In this document: one piece after another, positions 16,115-24,847 of the stretch
Layout of the letters: every line of letters starts with the position of its first letter
Position numbering within the stretch: the first letter of the stretch is position 1
From: Tenacibaculum jejuense
Lineage (GTDB): Bacteria; Bacteroidota; Bacteroidia; Flavobacteriales; Flavobacteriaceae
DNA length: 64,000 bases
NCBI RefSeq assembly: GCF_900198195.1
Contig: NZ_LT899436.1
Location: forward strand, 124,001-188,000
Direction: 5' to 3'
Program-made: the position numbers and the translations under genes
The notes under the pieces: model-generated
Seen by the model: only the letters and a program-made list of their open reading frames with translations
The model's database searches: none
Told to the model about the DNA's origin: nothing

Positions 16115-19024
16115 ATGTTTAAGAGACAATTAGTAATGATTGTTTTCATGCTATGCGCTATACCAATGTTTGCGCAAGTATTGAAAATTAAAGGTGTGGT
16201 CTATAATGAATATTTAGAACCATTTTACAATGCTAAGATAACAAGTGGATCAAACTCTGCAGTATCTGATATTAATGGTAATTTCGAAATTGCTATTAAA
16301 GGTGCATTACCACAAACCATTGAAATTTCTGCATTTGGTCACCAAACTGAATATGTAGATATTGAAAGAGAAGGTCAAAAGATTAATGTAATCTTAAAAG
16401 AGAACTTATTATTAGATCAAGTTGTAATTTCTGCATCGAGAGTTCCGGAAAGAATTATTGAATCTCCAGTAACTATCGAGAGATTTGGTTTAACAGATAT
16501 TAGAAGAACTTCATCAAATTCTTTTTATGATGGTTTAGCTAACTTAAAAGGAGTTCAATCTAGAGAAGGTAGTTATGGTTTTAAATCTATCAACACAAGA
16601 GGTTTTGCTGATTTCAGTAATTCTAGATTTGTACAAATGGTAGATGGAATGGATACTGCCGCACCAGCATTAAACTTTAGTGCAGGAAACCTTTCAGGAG
16701 TTAATGAATTAGATATTAATAACGTTGAAGTTTTACCAGGTGCATCTTCTGCATTATATGGAGCGAATGCCTACAACGGTATCATGTTAATGAACACTAA
16801 AAATCCTTTTGATTTTACAGGAATTAGTACAGTATTTAAAACAGGTTATACTAGTCAAGATTTAGCAGGAGACAATCTTTTTTATGATTTATCTGCTAGG
16901 TTAGCATACAAGTTTAGTGATGCTTTCGCTGCTAAGGTTAATTTCTCATATTTTGAAGCTACAGAATGGTTAGCTAATGACGAGAATAGTAAATTAATTG
17001 ATTCTAATGAGATTGTAAATGTAATTGGTGATTTCAGACCATTAGATTACGATGGTGTTAACATTTATGGAGATGAATTTAACAACAGTATTAGTGTTCA
17101 AGATATAGGACGTAGATTTTTCAATGTAAACTTACCACAAGATGCTAGAATCAGAAGAACTGGTTTTGCAGAACGTGATTTATTAGTAGATGATAAATCT
17201 AAAAACTTAAAGTTTTCAACTTCATTTCACTACAGACCTTTTAAAGACGAGTCTTTAGAGTTAATTTTAGCTACAAGATTAGCAATGGGTGATAATTTAT
17301 TACAAGGAAACTCTTCTAGATTCTCTCAAAGAAACTACTACATTGGTCAATCTAAGTTTGAAGTAAAAGGAGATAACTTTTATGTAAGAACATATTATAC
17401 CAGAAATGATGCAGGAAGATCTTATAATTTAGATATTACTGGAGCTTTACTTACTGCAAGATCATCAGCTGGTAATACTTTAGGAAGTTGGGGTGTTGAT
17501 TACTTAATTGGATTAAATGACAATGGTGTAGATTTTAATAATCTTACGGCCGATCCTGATATTTTACAAGCTGCGAGAGAGTATGCTGATAGTTTTACTT
17601 TGCAGCCTGGAAGTCCTGGTTTTAACACAGAATTTGAAAATATTACATCTACTCTAATCACACAGGGAGGAAGTAGAATATATGATAGAAGTTCATATGC
17701 ACACATCGATGGTAATTACAACTTCACAAGTTTAATTAACGATTGGGCTGATGTACAAGTTGGAGGATCATTTAGACAATACAATCCTGATTCTAAAGGA
17801 ACTATTTTTAATGATGGAACACAACCTATTACAGTAAGTGAATATGGTGTATATTCTCAAATTCAAAAGAAATTATTAGATAACAGATTAAAGTTAACAG
17901 CTTCTCTTCGTTATGATAAATCTCAGAATTTTGACGGAAATTATTCTCCACGTTTTGCGGTAAATTATGCACTAGGTGAAGATAAGAATCACATCATTAG
18001 AGCATCTTTTCAAACAGGTTTTAGAAACCCAACAATTCAAGAACAGTACTTATTCAATCAACCAGGAAGGAAAATTAATGTTGGTACATCAAAAGCAAAC
18101 TTAGATAGAGTTGCAATTGGTCAAGATATTACATTAAATGTATTAGGAGTTCCTACTGTTATCGACGGTGTAATTTCTGGAGATGATATTATCAATAACT
18201 CATTACTTACTGAAACTGTATTTACAGACTTTACTTATGTAAAATCAGAGTATGAGGAAATTAAGCCTGAAGAAGTACAAACAATCGAATTAGGATATAG
18301 AAGTATGTTCGGAATTACAGATACGAATAACATTAATGTTGATATTAATGGTTTCTATAGTTTTCACAACGATTTCGTATTCTTCCAAGATATTGTAACT
18401 CCAAAGTTAGGTCAGGTTTATCCTTTTGGAAACAGACAATTAACACCAGAAGAATTAGCTGATCCGTTGATCCAAGCAGGTAATATAGTTGATGGAGTTT
18501 TAGTTTGGGATGCTTTTGCTCAATATGCATTTACAAATTTAGGACCATCAGGAGAATTATTAGTTCAAGAATTTAATATTGTAACTAACAGTAAATCTAG
18601 AGTAAATTCTTATGGAGCTAGTATTGCTTTATCAACTAAGATTTTTGAAGGTTTCGATTTAGGATTAAACTATAGTTATATAGATTTTACTTTTGATGAT
18701 AAAGATAACGGATTCTTTGAGCCGAATTTTAACACACCAAAGCATACTGTAAAAGCTCAATTTGGAAACAATAATTTATTCAAGAATTTTGGTTTCAATG
18801 TTAATGCTAGATGGTTAGATAAATACAGATGGGTGTCTCCATTCGTTAAAGGATATGTAGACTCAAGAACAGTATTAGATGCGCAATTAAACTATAGAAT
18901 TCCATCTATCAAATCTAAATTCAAAATTGGAGGAACTAACTTATTAGGAAAAGAATTCCAAGTAGCTCCAGGAACAGGAAATATTGGTAGTTTATACTAT
19001 TTCTCTTGGACAATTAACGATTAA
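16115..19024 (+). CDS. TonB-dependent receptor (pair 2)
   Basis: A 969-residue receptor with signal peptide (about 1-20, MFAQ), carboxypeptidase-regulatory-like domain beginning IKGVVYNEYLEPFYNA, a plug starting near LDQVVISASRVPERI and a C-terminal beta barrel ending YYFSWTIND. It aligns with the receptor at 12358 throughout (for example the plug segments SALYGANAY and SALYGANAF), but barrel loops differ in length and sequence, suggesting a changed ligand. Carried substrate unknown. Closed by a terminator at 19051. Confidence 0.92.
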   Translation: MFKRQLVMIVFMLCAIPMFAQVLKIKGVVYNEYLEPFYNAKITSGSNSAVSDINGNFEIAIKGALPQTIEISAFGHQTEYVDIEREGQKINVILKENLLLDQVVISASRVPERIIESPVTIERFGLTDIRRTSSNSFYDGLANLKGVQSREGSYGFKSINTRGFADFSNSRFVQMVDGMDTAAPALNFSAGNLSGVNELDINNVEVLPGASSALYGANAYNGIMLMNTKNPFDFTGISTVFKTGYTSQDLAGDNLFYDLSARLAYKFSDAFAAKVNFSYFEATEWLANDENSKLIDSNEIVNVIGDFRPLDYDGVNIYGDEFNNSISVQDIGRRFFNVNLPQDARIRRTGFAERDLLVDDKSKNLKFSTSFHYRPFKDESLELILATRLAMGDNLLQGNSSRFSQRNYYIGQSKFEVKGDNFYVRTYYTRNDAGRSYNLDITGALLTARSSAGNTLGSWGVDYLIGLNDNGVDFNNLTADPDILQAAREYADSFTLQPGSPGFNTEFENITSTLITQGGSRIYDRSSYAHIDGNYNFTSLINDWADVQVGGSFRQYNPDSKGTIFNDGTQPITVSEYGVYSQIQKKLLDNRLKLTASLRYDKSQNFDGNYSPRFAVNYALGEDKNHIIRASFQTGFRNPTIQEQYLFNQPGRKINVGTSKANLDRVAIGQDITLNVLGVPTVIDGVISGDDIINNSLLTETVFTDFTYVKSEYEEIKPEEVQTIELGYRSMFGITDTNNINVDINGFYSFHNDFVFFQDIVTPKLGQVYPFGNRQLTPEELADPLIQAGNIVDGVLVWDAFAQYAFTNLGPSGELLVQEFNIVTNSKSRVNSYGASIALSTKIFEGFDLGLNYSYIDFTFDDKDNGFFEPNFNTPKHTVKAQFGNNNLFKNFGFNVNARWLDKYRWVSPFVKGYVDSRTVLDAQLNYRIPSIKSKFKIGGTNLLGKEFQVAPGTGNIGSLYYFSWTIND

Positions 19025-19050
19025 AAATAACTTTTTAGTTCATATATATA

Positions 19051-19079
19051 AAGTCTGTGCATTTTGCACAGACTTTTTT
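19051..19079 (+). terminator. Intrinsic terminator after receptor 2
   Basis: Stem aagtctgtgca/tgcacagactt with a 3-base loop and a T-run. Confidence 0.85.
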
Positions 19080-19386
19080 CTTTTACAAAAGATGTAAGAG
19101 GTTGTAAATACATTACTAATAAAAGTATGATTAAAACTATAAAGTAGTCTTAAATTAATTTATAAAGCTCTTTATTAAATAAAGTAAGTTCGATAAGATA
19201 ATTTAAGTTTATCAAAATTATGAGTTCGAATAATTTTTGATAGAAAATCGTATCGTAAGAGATTATTATGAGTACTGAAAAGATTAGTTACGATATAAAA
19301 TTCTTAAAGAATTTCAATCTAACTTACATTCAATAGTAATCTTTTTGTTTTGAATATTACTGTATTTACGATATATGTAGATAAAA
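19080..19386. other. Intergenic stretch with no recognised gene
   Basis: About 300 bp of AT-rich DNA between two terminators. The longest ATG frame noticed is 22 codons (19269-19337), without a convincing ribosome site. No promoter box, tRNA or repeat recognised. Confidence 0.5.
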
Positions 19387-19417
19387 AAAACACGATTATT
19401 TTTTAATAATCGTGTTT
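19387..19417 (-). terminator. Terminator of the CNNM/CorC-type gene
   Basis: Hairpin acacgattatt/aataatcgtgt; on the minus strand it is followed by eight T. It lies 26 bp past the stop codon at 19443. Confidence 0.75.
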
Positions 19418-19442
19418 CTATATGGTAAGATAAATTATAATG

Positions 19443-20516
19443 TTATTCTATAATTCCTAATCTTTTTGCTCTTTGTTCCCAGCTTTTTCTCGCTAAATTT
19501 TGAAGATTAGCTACATTATCACTTTCATCCATAATTTCTAAACCTAATAATGTTTCTATTACATCTTCTTGAGTCACTAAACCACTAACAGAACCATACT
19601 CATCAACAACTAAAGCTATGTGTTCTCTTTGTTCAATTAAGTTTTCAAAAAGTTGAGGAATTGGTAGATCTCTTTTCGTAATAATAATATTTCTCTTAAT
19701 TGTTTCTAATTTCTCTTCCCCTTTACCTCTTATTATCGCTTCTAAGAGCTGATCTTTTAAAAAATACCCAACTATATTATCACTACTATCAGAATACAAA
19801 GGAATGCGTGAAAAACGCAAGTTAGCATTCTCATCAAAAAAAGATTTTATAGTTTGAGACGCATCTGCGGTTTTTAATACTGTTCTGGGAGTCATAATAT
19901 GCTTGGCAGCTACCTCTTTAAAGCTCAGCATATTTTTAATTACTTTACTTTCATTTTCTTGAAATACTCCTTCTTTTTCTGCAATTTCAGTCATGGCAGA
20001 AAAATCTTCTCTACTTAAAACACTAGCACCATGTCCGCCCTTACCAAACATTTTAGTAAAAAGCTGTAATACCCAAATAATTCCTGTGTATTTTAAAACT
20101 GTAATTAATATGTTAAGTGTAGTTGTTGTAACTCCAGCTAAAGATTTCCAGTATGTAGCACCAATAGTTTTAGGTATAATTTCTGAAGCGACTAAAATTA
20201 GAATAGTCATAATTGCAGAAACAATAAATACTCCACTGAAAATTCCCGAAGATTCTTCTCCTTTAAATACAGTTTCTGCCTGAGAACCTACTAAAATTGC
20301 ACCAACTGTGTGTGCTATTGTATTTAAAGTCAAAATAGCAATTAAAGGTTTATCTACATCTTTTTTAAGTTTCTCTAATCCATTAGCAAAAGATTTACCT
20401 TCATTCTTTTTTAAGTTAACAAAAGTTGGTGTTACACTCAATAATACTGCCTCAAGAATTGAGCATAAAAAAGAAAAAAGTATTGATATTGTTCCGTAGA
20501 AAAAAAGTAGTCCCAT
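19443..20516 (-). CDS. CNNM/CorC-type (DUF21 + CBS) membrane protein
   Basis: A 357-residue integral membrane protein. The N-terminal ~180 residues have several hydrophobic segments of the CNNM transmembrane (DUF21) domain, including SEIIPKTIGATYW. A paired CBS domain follows (from about MTPRTVLKT to the EYGSVSGLVTQEDVIETLLG segment). The family (Mpf, CorC, MgtE-unrelated CNNM) is linked to magnesium or cobalt export and stress resistance. The protein ends soon after the CBS pair, so the C-terminal CorC/HlyC domain present in ~430-residue relatives is absent. Older annotations call such proteins hemolysins without good reason. Confidence 0.87.
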   Translation of the reverse strand: MGLLFFYGTISILFSFLCSILEAVLLSVTPTFVNLKKNEGKSFANGLEKLKKDVDKPLIAILTLNTIAHTVGAILVGSQAETVFKGEESSGIFSGVFIVSAIMTILILVASEIIPKTIGATYWKSLAGVTTTTLNILITVLKYTGIIWVLQLFTKMFGKGGHGASVLSREDFSAMTEIAEKEGVFQENESKVIKNMLSFKEVAAKHIMTPRTVLKTADASQTIKSFFDENANLRFSRIPLYSDSSDNIVGYFLKDQLLEAIIRGKGEEKLETIKRNIIITKRDLPIPQLFENLIEQREHIALVVDEYGSVSGLVTQEDVIETLLGLEIMDESDNVANLQNLARKSWEQRAKRLGIIE

Positions 20517-20535
20517 TTTTAAATTTTTTGTAAAA

Positions 20536-20568
20536 ATAAAAAAACCCCAAGGATATGAAATCTTGGGG
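20536..20568 (-). terminator. Terminator of the DUF3078 gene at 20593
   Basis: Hairpin ccccaag/cttgggg, followed on the minus strand by a run of T (the A-run at 20538-20544). Confidence 0.75.
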
Positions 20569-20592
20569 CGTATATTTTGTTAAATTTTCGTG

Positions 20593-21504
20593 TTAGAAAG
20601 CATAACTTAAACCTAATAACCAGTATGATTGAAGTCTAGTTGGAGTACTTTCTAAGCTAGCAAAGCTAGTTAATGGTGAATTAAACGTTTCTTGTCTGTT
20701 GTTTCTTAAACCAGATTCTAATCCTACACCAATTCCTTTCCAAATATTAAACCCTAAAGAGTTTATCCAAGTCCAGTTTGATAAATCAGAAGATTTATAA
20801 CTCTGAAATGTAGAAAAGTTAGATCTAAATTTAAGTTTTCCAATTGTTCTATTATAATCTGCAACAATTTTAGCACCTAAAGAAGAATCGAATGATGTAC
20901 CAGAACTGCTAAATACAAAGTTGTAGTTAATCGGGTGAACAACAACTACTAATTCTTTTAAAGGAGTCCAAGTAGCACCAACTCCTACATCTAAATACCC
21001 AGGGTCATTAAAGTTTTCAATAAAAGAAGTTCTATATTCTCCTAAAGTAGATACGGCTAAGGTTTTAGTTAATTTATAACCAAATAAAGATGTAATTGTG
21101 AACACATCTGTAGTTCCACGGAAATTAGTATCATCATTTGGGTCGTCTTTATCATCAATTTTTACCCAACCTAAATTCAAGTTTCCTGAGTTTCTCCAGA
21201 AATACTTTTCACGATCTAAATTTGCAGTTCCGTTTACTGTAATTCCGATGTTACCTGCAGATGAGTTTGGTACAGCATTAGAAAACCAATCGTTAAACCC
21301 AGAGAAATTGGCTCCGATTGTTCCAAATGTACTAAACTTCCAACCAGGGAAAGCATCAATTTTCGCTTGTAATGCATCTACCTCTCCTTGCAATTTTGCA
21401 ACTTCGGCAGCTTTCTTAGACTTTTCAGCTTTTAATTCTTCAACAGTTTGAGAAAATGAAAAATTACTTATTAATAAAGCTACAGCTATAACTAATTTTT
21501 TCAT
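20593..21504 (-). CDS. DUF3078 family outer-membrane-like protein with N-terminal coiled coil
   Basis: A 303-residue secreted protein. After a signal peptide (about 1-19, SFSQ) comes a short coiled coil (VEELKAEKSKKAAEVAKLQ onward, to about residue 50), then a beta-rich DUF3078 domain with the typical W-rich start (GWKFSTFG, NDWFSN) and alternating strands ending in Tyr-Ala-Phe, as in barrel proteins. Function is unknown; membership rests on recognised sequence pattern. Homologous to the neighbour at 21582, which lacks the coiled coil. Confidence 0.75.
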   Translation of the reverse strand: MKKLVIAVALLISNFSFSQTVEELKAEKSKKAAEVAKLQGEVDALQAKIDAFPGWKFSTFGTIGANFSGFNDWFSNAVPNSSAGNIGITVNGTANLDREKYFWRNSGNLNLGWVKIDDKDDPNDDTNFRGTTDVFTITSLFGYKLTKTLAVSTLGEYRTSFIENFNDPGYLDVGVGATWTPLKELVVVVHPINYNFVFSSSGTSFDSSLGAKIVADYNRTIGKLKFRSNFSTFQSYKSSDLSNWTWINSLGFNIWKGIGVGLESGLRNNRQETFNSPLTSFASLESTPTRLQSYWLLGLSYAF

Positions 21505-21554
21505 GTTTTTTAATTATTTTGATTTTATGATATTCGTCTCTAATAGACTTAAGA

Positions 21555-21562
21555 CAAATATA
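21555..21562 (-). promoter_or_regulatory. -10 box (TATATTTG) for the gene at 20593
   Basis: Perfect TAnnTTTG on the minus strand, about 50 bp before the ATG at 21504. Shows that the two DUF3078 genes can be transcribed separately. Confidence 0.5.
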
Positions 21563-21581
21563 TATCTAAAAAGTCACTTAA

Positions 21582-22430
21582 TTATATAACATAATTTAAT
21601 CCTAGTCCAAATAATTGCTTGAATTGAACTCTAGTTGAAGCATTATCATCAATAATAGTATGGAAGCCCAAATTGGTAGATAAATACTTGTTAATTTTCA
21701 TTAACAGGTTGATTTGATAGTCGATATCAATATTTTCAGGTTGATCTAAATAATCGGAATAAAGTGCAAAAATGTTTTCCATAGAAATATTTTTTGCCAA
21801 ATTAAATTTGTAGTAGGAAGAAAGATTAAAACCTAAACTAAAACTAGAGTTTTTACCTTCATCAACACCAAAACGACCAGAAAACTTATCAGATACAAAA
21901 GTAAAACGAGAAGCAGATGGCGTAATATTTACATATTTAGTTTCAGATTTCTTCCATAACATTCCTGGTCCAAAACTTAAGTAAGCAGGTGAAAACGGAT
22001 CAGAAATTACAACTTTAGGGTCTTTTGTGTAATCAAAACCTCTAGTAAATTGAGTTCTTAGGTTACTAAGAAAAGAAAAGTACCAATAGTTTTTAGATTT
22101 GTAACCCAATAACATATTATACTCTAATCGATCATCAGTTTTACGAGTTCCTTTGTCGTCTACATAACTTAAACCATAATTGGTAGTAATTTTGTTATCC
22201 CAGTTCCAATTATCTTTTTTATAATTTAAATCTTGAACGATATTTATATTACCTGCAACCGTATTTGCTCCACCAGCTGTCCAATTAGAAAAAGTAGATT
22301 GGTTTAGAAGAAAAGTAATTTTTGTATTAAACTTCCAATCTTTTGGAATACTATCCTTTTTCTTTTCTTGTTCTTGAGAGAAAACAAAAAAACTTACACT
22401 AAGACAAAAAAACAATAATACTTTTCTCAT
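21582..22430 (-). CDS. DUF3078 domain-containing protein
   Basis: A 282-residue secreted protein with signal MRKVLLFFCLSVSFFVFSQ and a DUF3078 domain: WKFNTKITFLLNQSTFSNW, TAGGANTVAGNINI and many amphipathic strands ending in YVI, which suggests an outer-membrane beta barrel. Function unknown. The frame extends to 22460, but the added residues come from the remnant of a DUF2480 duplicate, and the signal peptide begins cleanly at the ATG at 22430. Confidence 0.82.
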   Translation of the reverse strand: MRKVLLFFCLSVSFFVFSQEQEKKKDSIPKDWKFNTKITFLLNQSTFSNWTAGGANTVAGNINIVQDLNYKKDNWNWDNKITTNYGLSYVDDKGTRKTDDRLEYNMLLGYKSKNYWYFSFLSNLRTQFTRGFDYTKDPKVVISDPFSPAYLSFGPGMLWKKSETKYVNITPSASRFTFVSDKFSGRFGVDEGKNSSFSLGFNLSSYYKFNLAKNISMENIFALYSDYLDQPENIDIDYQINLLMKINKYLSTNLGFHTIIDDNASTRVQFKQLFGLGLNYVI

Positions 22431-22444
22431 ATAAAAACAATAAT

Positions 22445-22656
22445 ATTCATTTCTTTTCAAAATAGTGGAACTGTAGATCTCACCATAGGTGATGGATTTA
22501 ACTACAGATTGAATTTTTGAAATTAATAGAAGGTATATATTTTAGGAACTCACTTATTACTAAAATCATTAATAATTAAAGATTTATCCTAAAAAAGTGC
22601 CTAAAGATAAGGTATTTATAGTTTCTGCAAAAACAGACCCTGTTAGTTCAAAAAAG
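22445..22656 (-). pseudogene. Decayed duplicate of the DUF2480 3' end
   Basis: This stretch aligns without large gaps to 23191-23400, the 3' part of the DUF2480 gene. Shared words include gatggattt and the 16-base tgaatttttgaaatta. Read on the minus strand, it gives LLISKIQSVVKSITYGE against LLISKIQPVAKSIMYGE in the intact gene. An extra T near 22531 shifts the frame, and stops interrupt it. It is therefore a non-functional remnant of a partial duplication, now separated from the intact gene by the small peptide gene at 22868. Confidence 0.8.
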
Positions 22657-22867
22657 AAAAACTTATAAATCTACTTTTAATTATTTACATTATACTATTC
22701 TTAATTCTAGTTTTGTTTCTTCATTTCTCGTATTCAACTAGAACTGAAAAGTAATGCATATGTGTTTTTTAATTAAATATTCTTAAAAGTGTTAAAAGTT
22801 CACAAAAAAGCTTTTCTATTAATTTTTTACTTTATTTTAGTTACTGTTAACTAAAAAAATAATGATA

Positions 22868-23047
22868 ATGAAAAGTATTTTTAATTTAAAAAATGTGAAA
22901 GTTTTAGAAAAAGAACAACAAGTATTAGTAACTGGAGGAGGTGAACCTACTATGAATCGCAAATGCAAACAATTTGATCCTTATAAAAAATATCGTCCTA
23001 CTCATGAAGATTTAGAACTTTGTGAAACAGTAGTGACTTTAGGTTAA
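22868..23047 (+). CDS. Small double-glycine leader peptide (bacteriocin- or RiPP-like precursor)
   Basis: A 59-residue peptide (61 from the alternative ATG at 22862). The first ~24 residues have the pattern of Bacteroidota double-glycine leaders: hydrophobic and Lys residues, KVLEKEQQ, then VTGGG. Cutting after Gly-Gly would release a ~34-residue hydrophilic core with two Cys (in RKCKQ and ELCET) that could form a disulfide. Such leaders are removed by C39 peptidase-containing ABC exporters; no exporter or modification enzyme is in the window. It is on the plus strand against its minus-strand neighbours and has a strong terminator. Confidence 0.65.
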   Translation: MKSIFNLKNVKVLEKEQQVLVTGGGEPTMNRKCKQFDPYKKYRPTHEDLELCETVVTLG

Positions 23048-23063
23048 TCTTTTAGCCGATATT

Positions 23064-23107
23064 AAAATAGAGCGTTCTTCGATCGAAGAACGCTCTATTT
23101 TTTTGGT
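23064..23107. terminator. 38-bp perfect palindrome acting as terminator
   Basis: Half-site aaaatagagcgttcttcga and its exact complement, centred at 23082/23083, then a T-run on the plus strand and its mirror on the minus strand. It ends the peptide gene at 22868 and could also end the DUF2480 transcript from the other side. Confidence 0.85.
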
Positions 23108-23190
23108 TTTAATTGTTATTTCAAAACCTTAAGTTATTATACTGCTTTCAATAATCAGGATAGTTAAATTCTCTTTTATATATTGAAGTA

Positions 23191-23697
23191 TTACTTTTTT
23201 CTAAATAAAGGCACAGTTGAACAAGCTTCTCCATACATGATGGATTTTGCCACAGGTTGAATTTTTGAAATTAATAGAGGATATGCACTTTCAGGAATTG
23301 GTTTGTTACTACAACCTTTAATAATTACAGGTTTATCTTGAAATATATCTAACGGTAACGTATTTATGATTTCTGAAAAAAGAACAGTCTCTAATAGTTC
23401 TAAATTTCCAATAACTACTTTTTTTGCGAATTGATTTAATTCTGTCGAAACTAAAAGATAAGCCCAAGAAGGAATAATAGCATCAGTAGCACAATACAAA
23501 GCAACATAAGTTCCATCATACTGAGACCAATCGTGATTTTTCACATGTTCCCTAAAATCTTTTTCTTTAAGTAATAAACCTTCAAATAACCAATCAGAAA
23601 TATCAAAAAGCACACGCTTTCCTTCAACATAATAATCTTCAAGATCAAAAGTTACTAATTTACTGTTGGCTACTCTATTTACTATTTCGTCTGCCAT
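23191..23697 (-). CDS. DUF2480 family protein
   Basis: A 168-residue cytoplasmic protein, Bacteroidota-specific, with the conserved C-terminal segment KPVIIKGCSNKPIPESAY. Function unknown; constant linkage to sufE and a SufT-like gene suggests a link to iron-sulfur assembly, which is inference. It starts 1 bp after the stop of the SufT-like gene, so the two are translationally close. Its 3' part was duplicated at 22445-22656. Confidence 0.85.
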   Translation of the reverse strand: MADEIVNRVANSKLVTFDLEDYYVEGKRVLFDISDWLFEGLLLKEKDFREHVKNHDWSQYDGTYVALYCATDAIIPSWAYLLVSTELNQFAKKVVIGNLELLETVLFSEIINTLPLDIFQDKPVIIKGCSNKPIPESAYPLLISKIQPVAKSIMYGEACSTVPLFRKK

Positions 23698-23698
23698 T

Positions 23699-24019
23699 TT
23701 ATAACATTCCTAATTCTAATTTAGCTTCTTCACTCATCATTTCTCTTGTCCAAGTAGGATCAAAAGTGATTTCAACTTCACAATCGTTAATTTCTTTTAA
23801 CGTTTTAACTTTGTCTTCTACTTCAATAGGTAACGTTTCTGCAACAGGACAGTTAGGTGAAGTTAATGTCATTAAAATTTTTGCATCATTTTCTTCAGAT
23901 ACAAAAACATCATAAATTAACCCTAGTTCGTATATATCTACTGGTATTTCGGGATCGTAAATAGTTTTTAAAACTCTAACGATTTTATCTCCTAAATCTT
24001 CTAATTGTTCGTCTGTCAT
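23699..24019 (-). CDS. SufT/MIP18-like (DUF59) iron-sulfur assembly protein
   Basis: A 106-residue single DUF59 domain: YDPEIPVDIYELGLIYDV and the conserved Cys57 in TSPNCPVAE. DUF59 proteins such as SufT, PaaD and eukaryotic MIP18 help maturation or transfer of Fe-S clusters. The neighbouring sufE agrees with this. It lies 4 bp after the lipoprotein gene on the same strand. Confidence 0.9.
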   Translation of the reverse strand: MTDEQLEDLGDKIVRVLKTIYDPEIPVDIYELGLIYDVFVSEENDAKILMTLTSPNCPVAETLPIEVEDKVKTLKEINDCEVEITFDPTWTREMMSEEAKLELGML

Positions 24020-24023
24020 AATA

Positions 24024-24845
24024 TTAAAGTTCTTTATAAAAATATTCGGTAATGTAAGTATGTCCTCCTAATCCAGCTTTGAAGGAAGATTTTACTAAAT
24101 ATCCATTTCCATCATAACTGTTTTCAATTGTATCAACAAAAGACAGTTCTCCATTATCCTTAAATTTTTGTTGCTCTATTACGTTGTTTGTATTAGGCCG
24201 TCCAATACCAAGTCTTTCAAAGAATCCATTAGAAACACCTTCAGCAACACTTTTATTTAGTTTAAAAATAGGTTTAAAGTATGGTATTCTTGAGTATGGG
24301 TTATTCAAATTGTCGTATTTTACTATTTTATAACCAGATATATATTCTCCAGTTTGATTAATTTTTACAGTATTATCTGTAATAAATTCATTTATTTCAG
24401 AATAATTAGGGCTTCCTGAAGTAGAAAATACCTGTACTACTTTATTATTAGAATTGTAAATGATTTCTTTTTCAAAAGTTACAATTCCACTAGATAAATA
24501 AGTTGAGTTTTTAATTTTTGTTATGTTTTCAACAGTATAGCTTAATTCAATTTTTTCAAATAATTGATTTCGTTTAAAATATTCTATAAGAACTATTTTA
24601 TCATTTTCATAAGAAAAAATATAATATTCAACTAGTTCTTCATCACTAATAATATCAGTCCTTATTAACCTATTGTCCTCATCATAGCTATAATTTTTTT
24701 CATATTTTGAATATTCACGACCTTGGTAGTAATCAATATTAATTGATTTTAAAGGCACTTTGCTTAATTCTATTTGCTCAGATTGTTCAGAATCATTACA
24801 TGATATATGTATTAATACAATGAGCAACAAAAAATACTTTTTCAT
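24024..24845 (-). CDS. Hypothetical lipoprotein within the suf operon
   Basis: A 273-residue lipoprotein: signal MKKYFLLLIVLIHISC with lipidated Cys16. The mature part has repeated SYDEDNRL, FSYENDKI and NSNNKV segments, a loose YD-repeat-like beta pattern frequent in Bacteroidota lipoproteins. Function unknown. It sits between sufE (2 bp away) and the SufT-like gene (4 bp away), although a surface or periplasmic lipoprotein has no evident part in cytoplasmic cluster assembly; it may have been inserted secondarily. Confidence 0.75.
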   Translation of the reverse strand: MKKYFLLLIVLIHISCNDSEQSEQIELSKVPLKSINIDYYQGREYSKYEKNYSYDEDNRLIRTDIISDEELVEYYIFSYENDKIVLIEYFKRNQLFEKIELSYTVENITKIKNSTYLSSGIVTFEKEIIYNSNNKVVQVFSTSGSPNYSEINEFITDNTVKINQTGEYISGYKIVKYDNLNNPYSRIPYFKPIFKLNKSVAEGVSNGFFERLGIGRPNTNNVIEQQKFKDNGELSFVDTIENSYDGNGYLVKSSFKAGLGGHTYITEYFYKEL

Positions 24846-24847
24846 TA

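Noticed and set aside
19220..19260. gttcgaat resembling a tRNA T-loop
   Set aside because: No acceptor or anticodon stems can be folded around it.
19443..20516. Label hemolysin for the CNNM/CorC-type protein
   Set aside because: The domain content (DUF21 and CBS) points to ion transport; the hemolysin name stems from an old assignment.
22862..22867. Earlier ATG of the double-glycine peptide
   Set aside because: The ATG at 22868 gives the usual MKS start of such leaders; the earlier one adds only Met-Ile and cannot be excluded.
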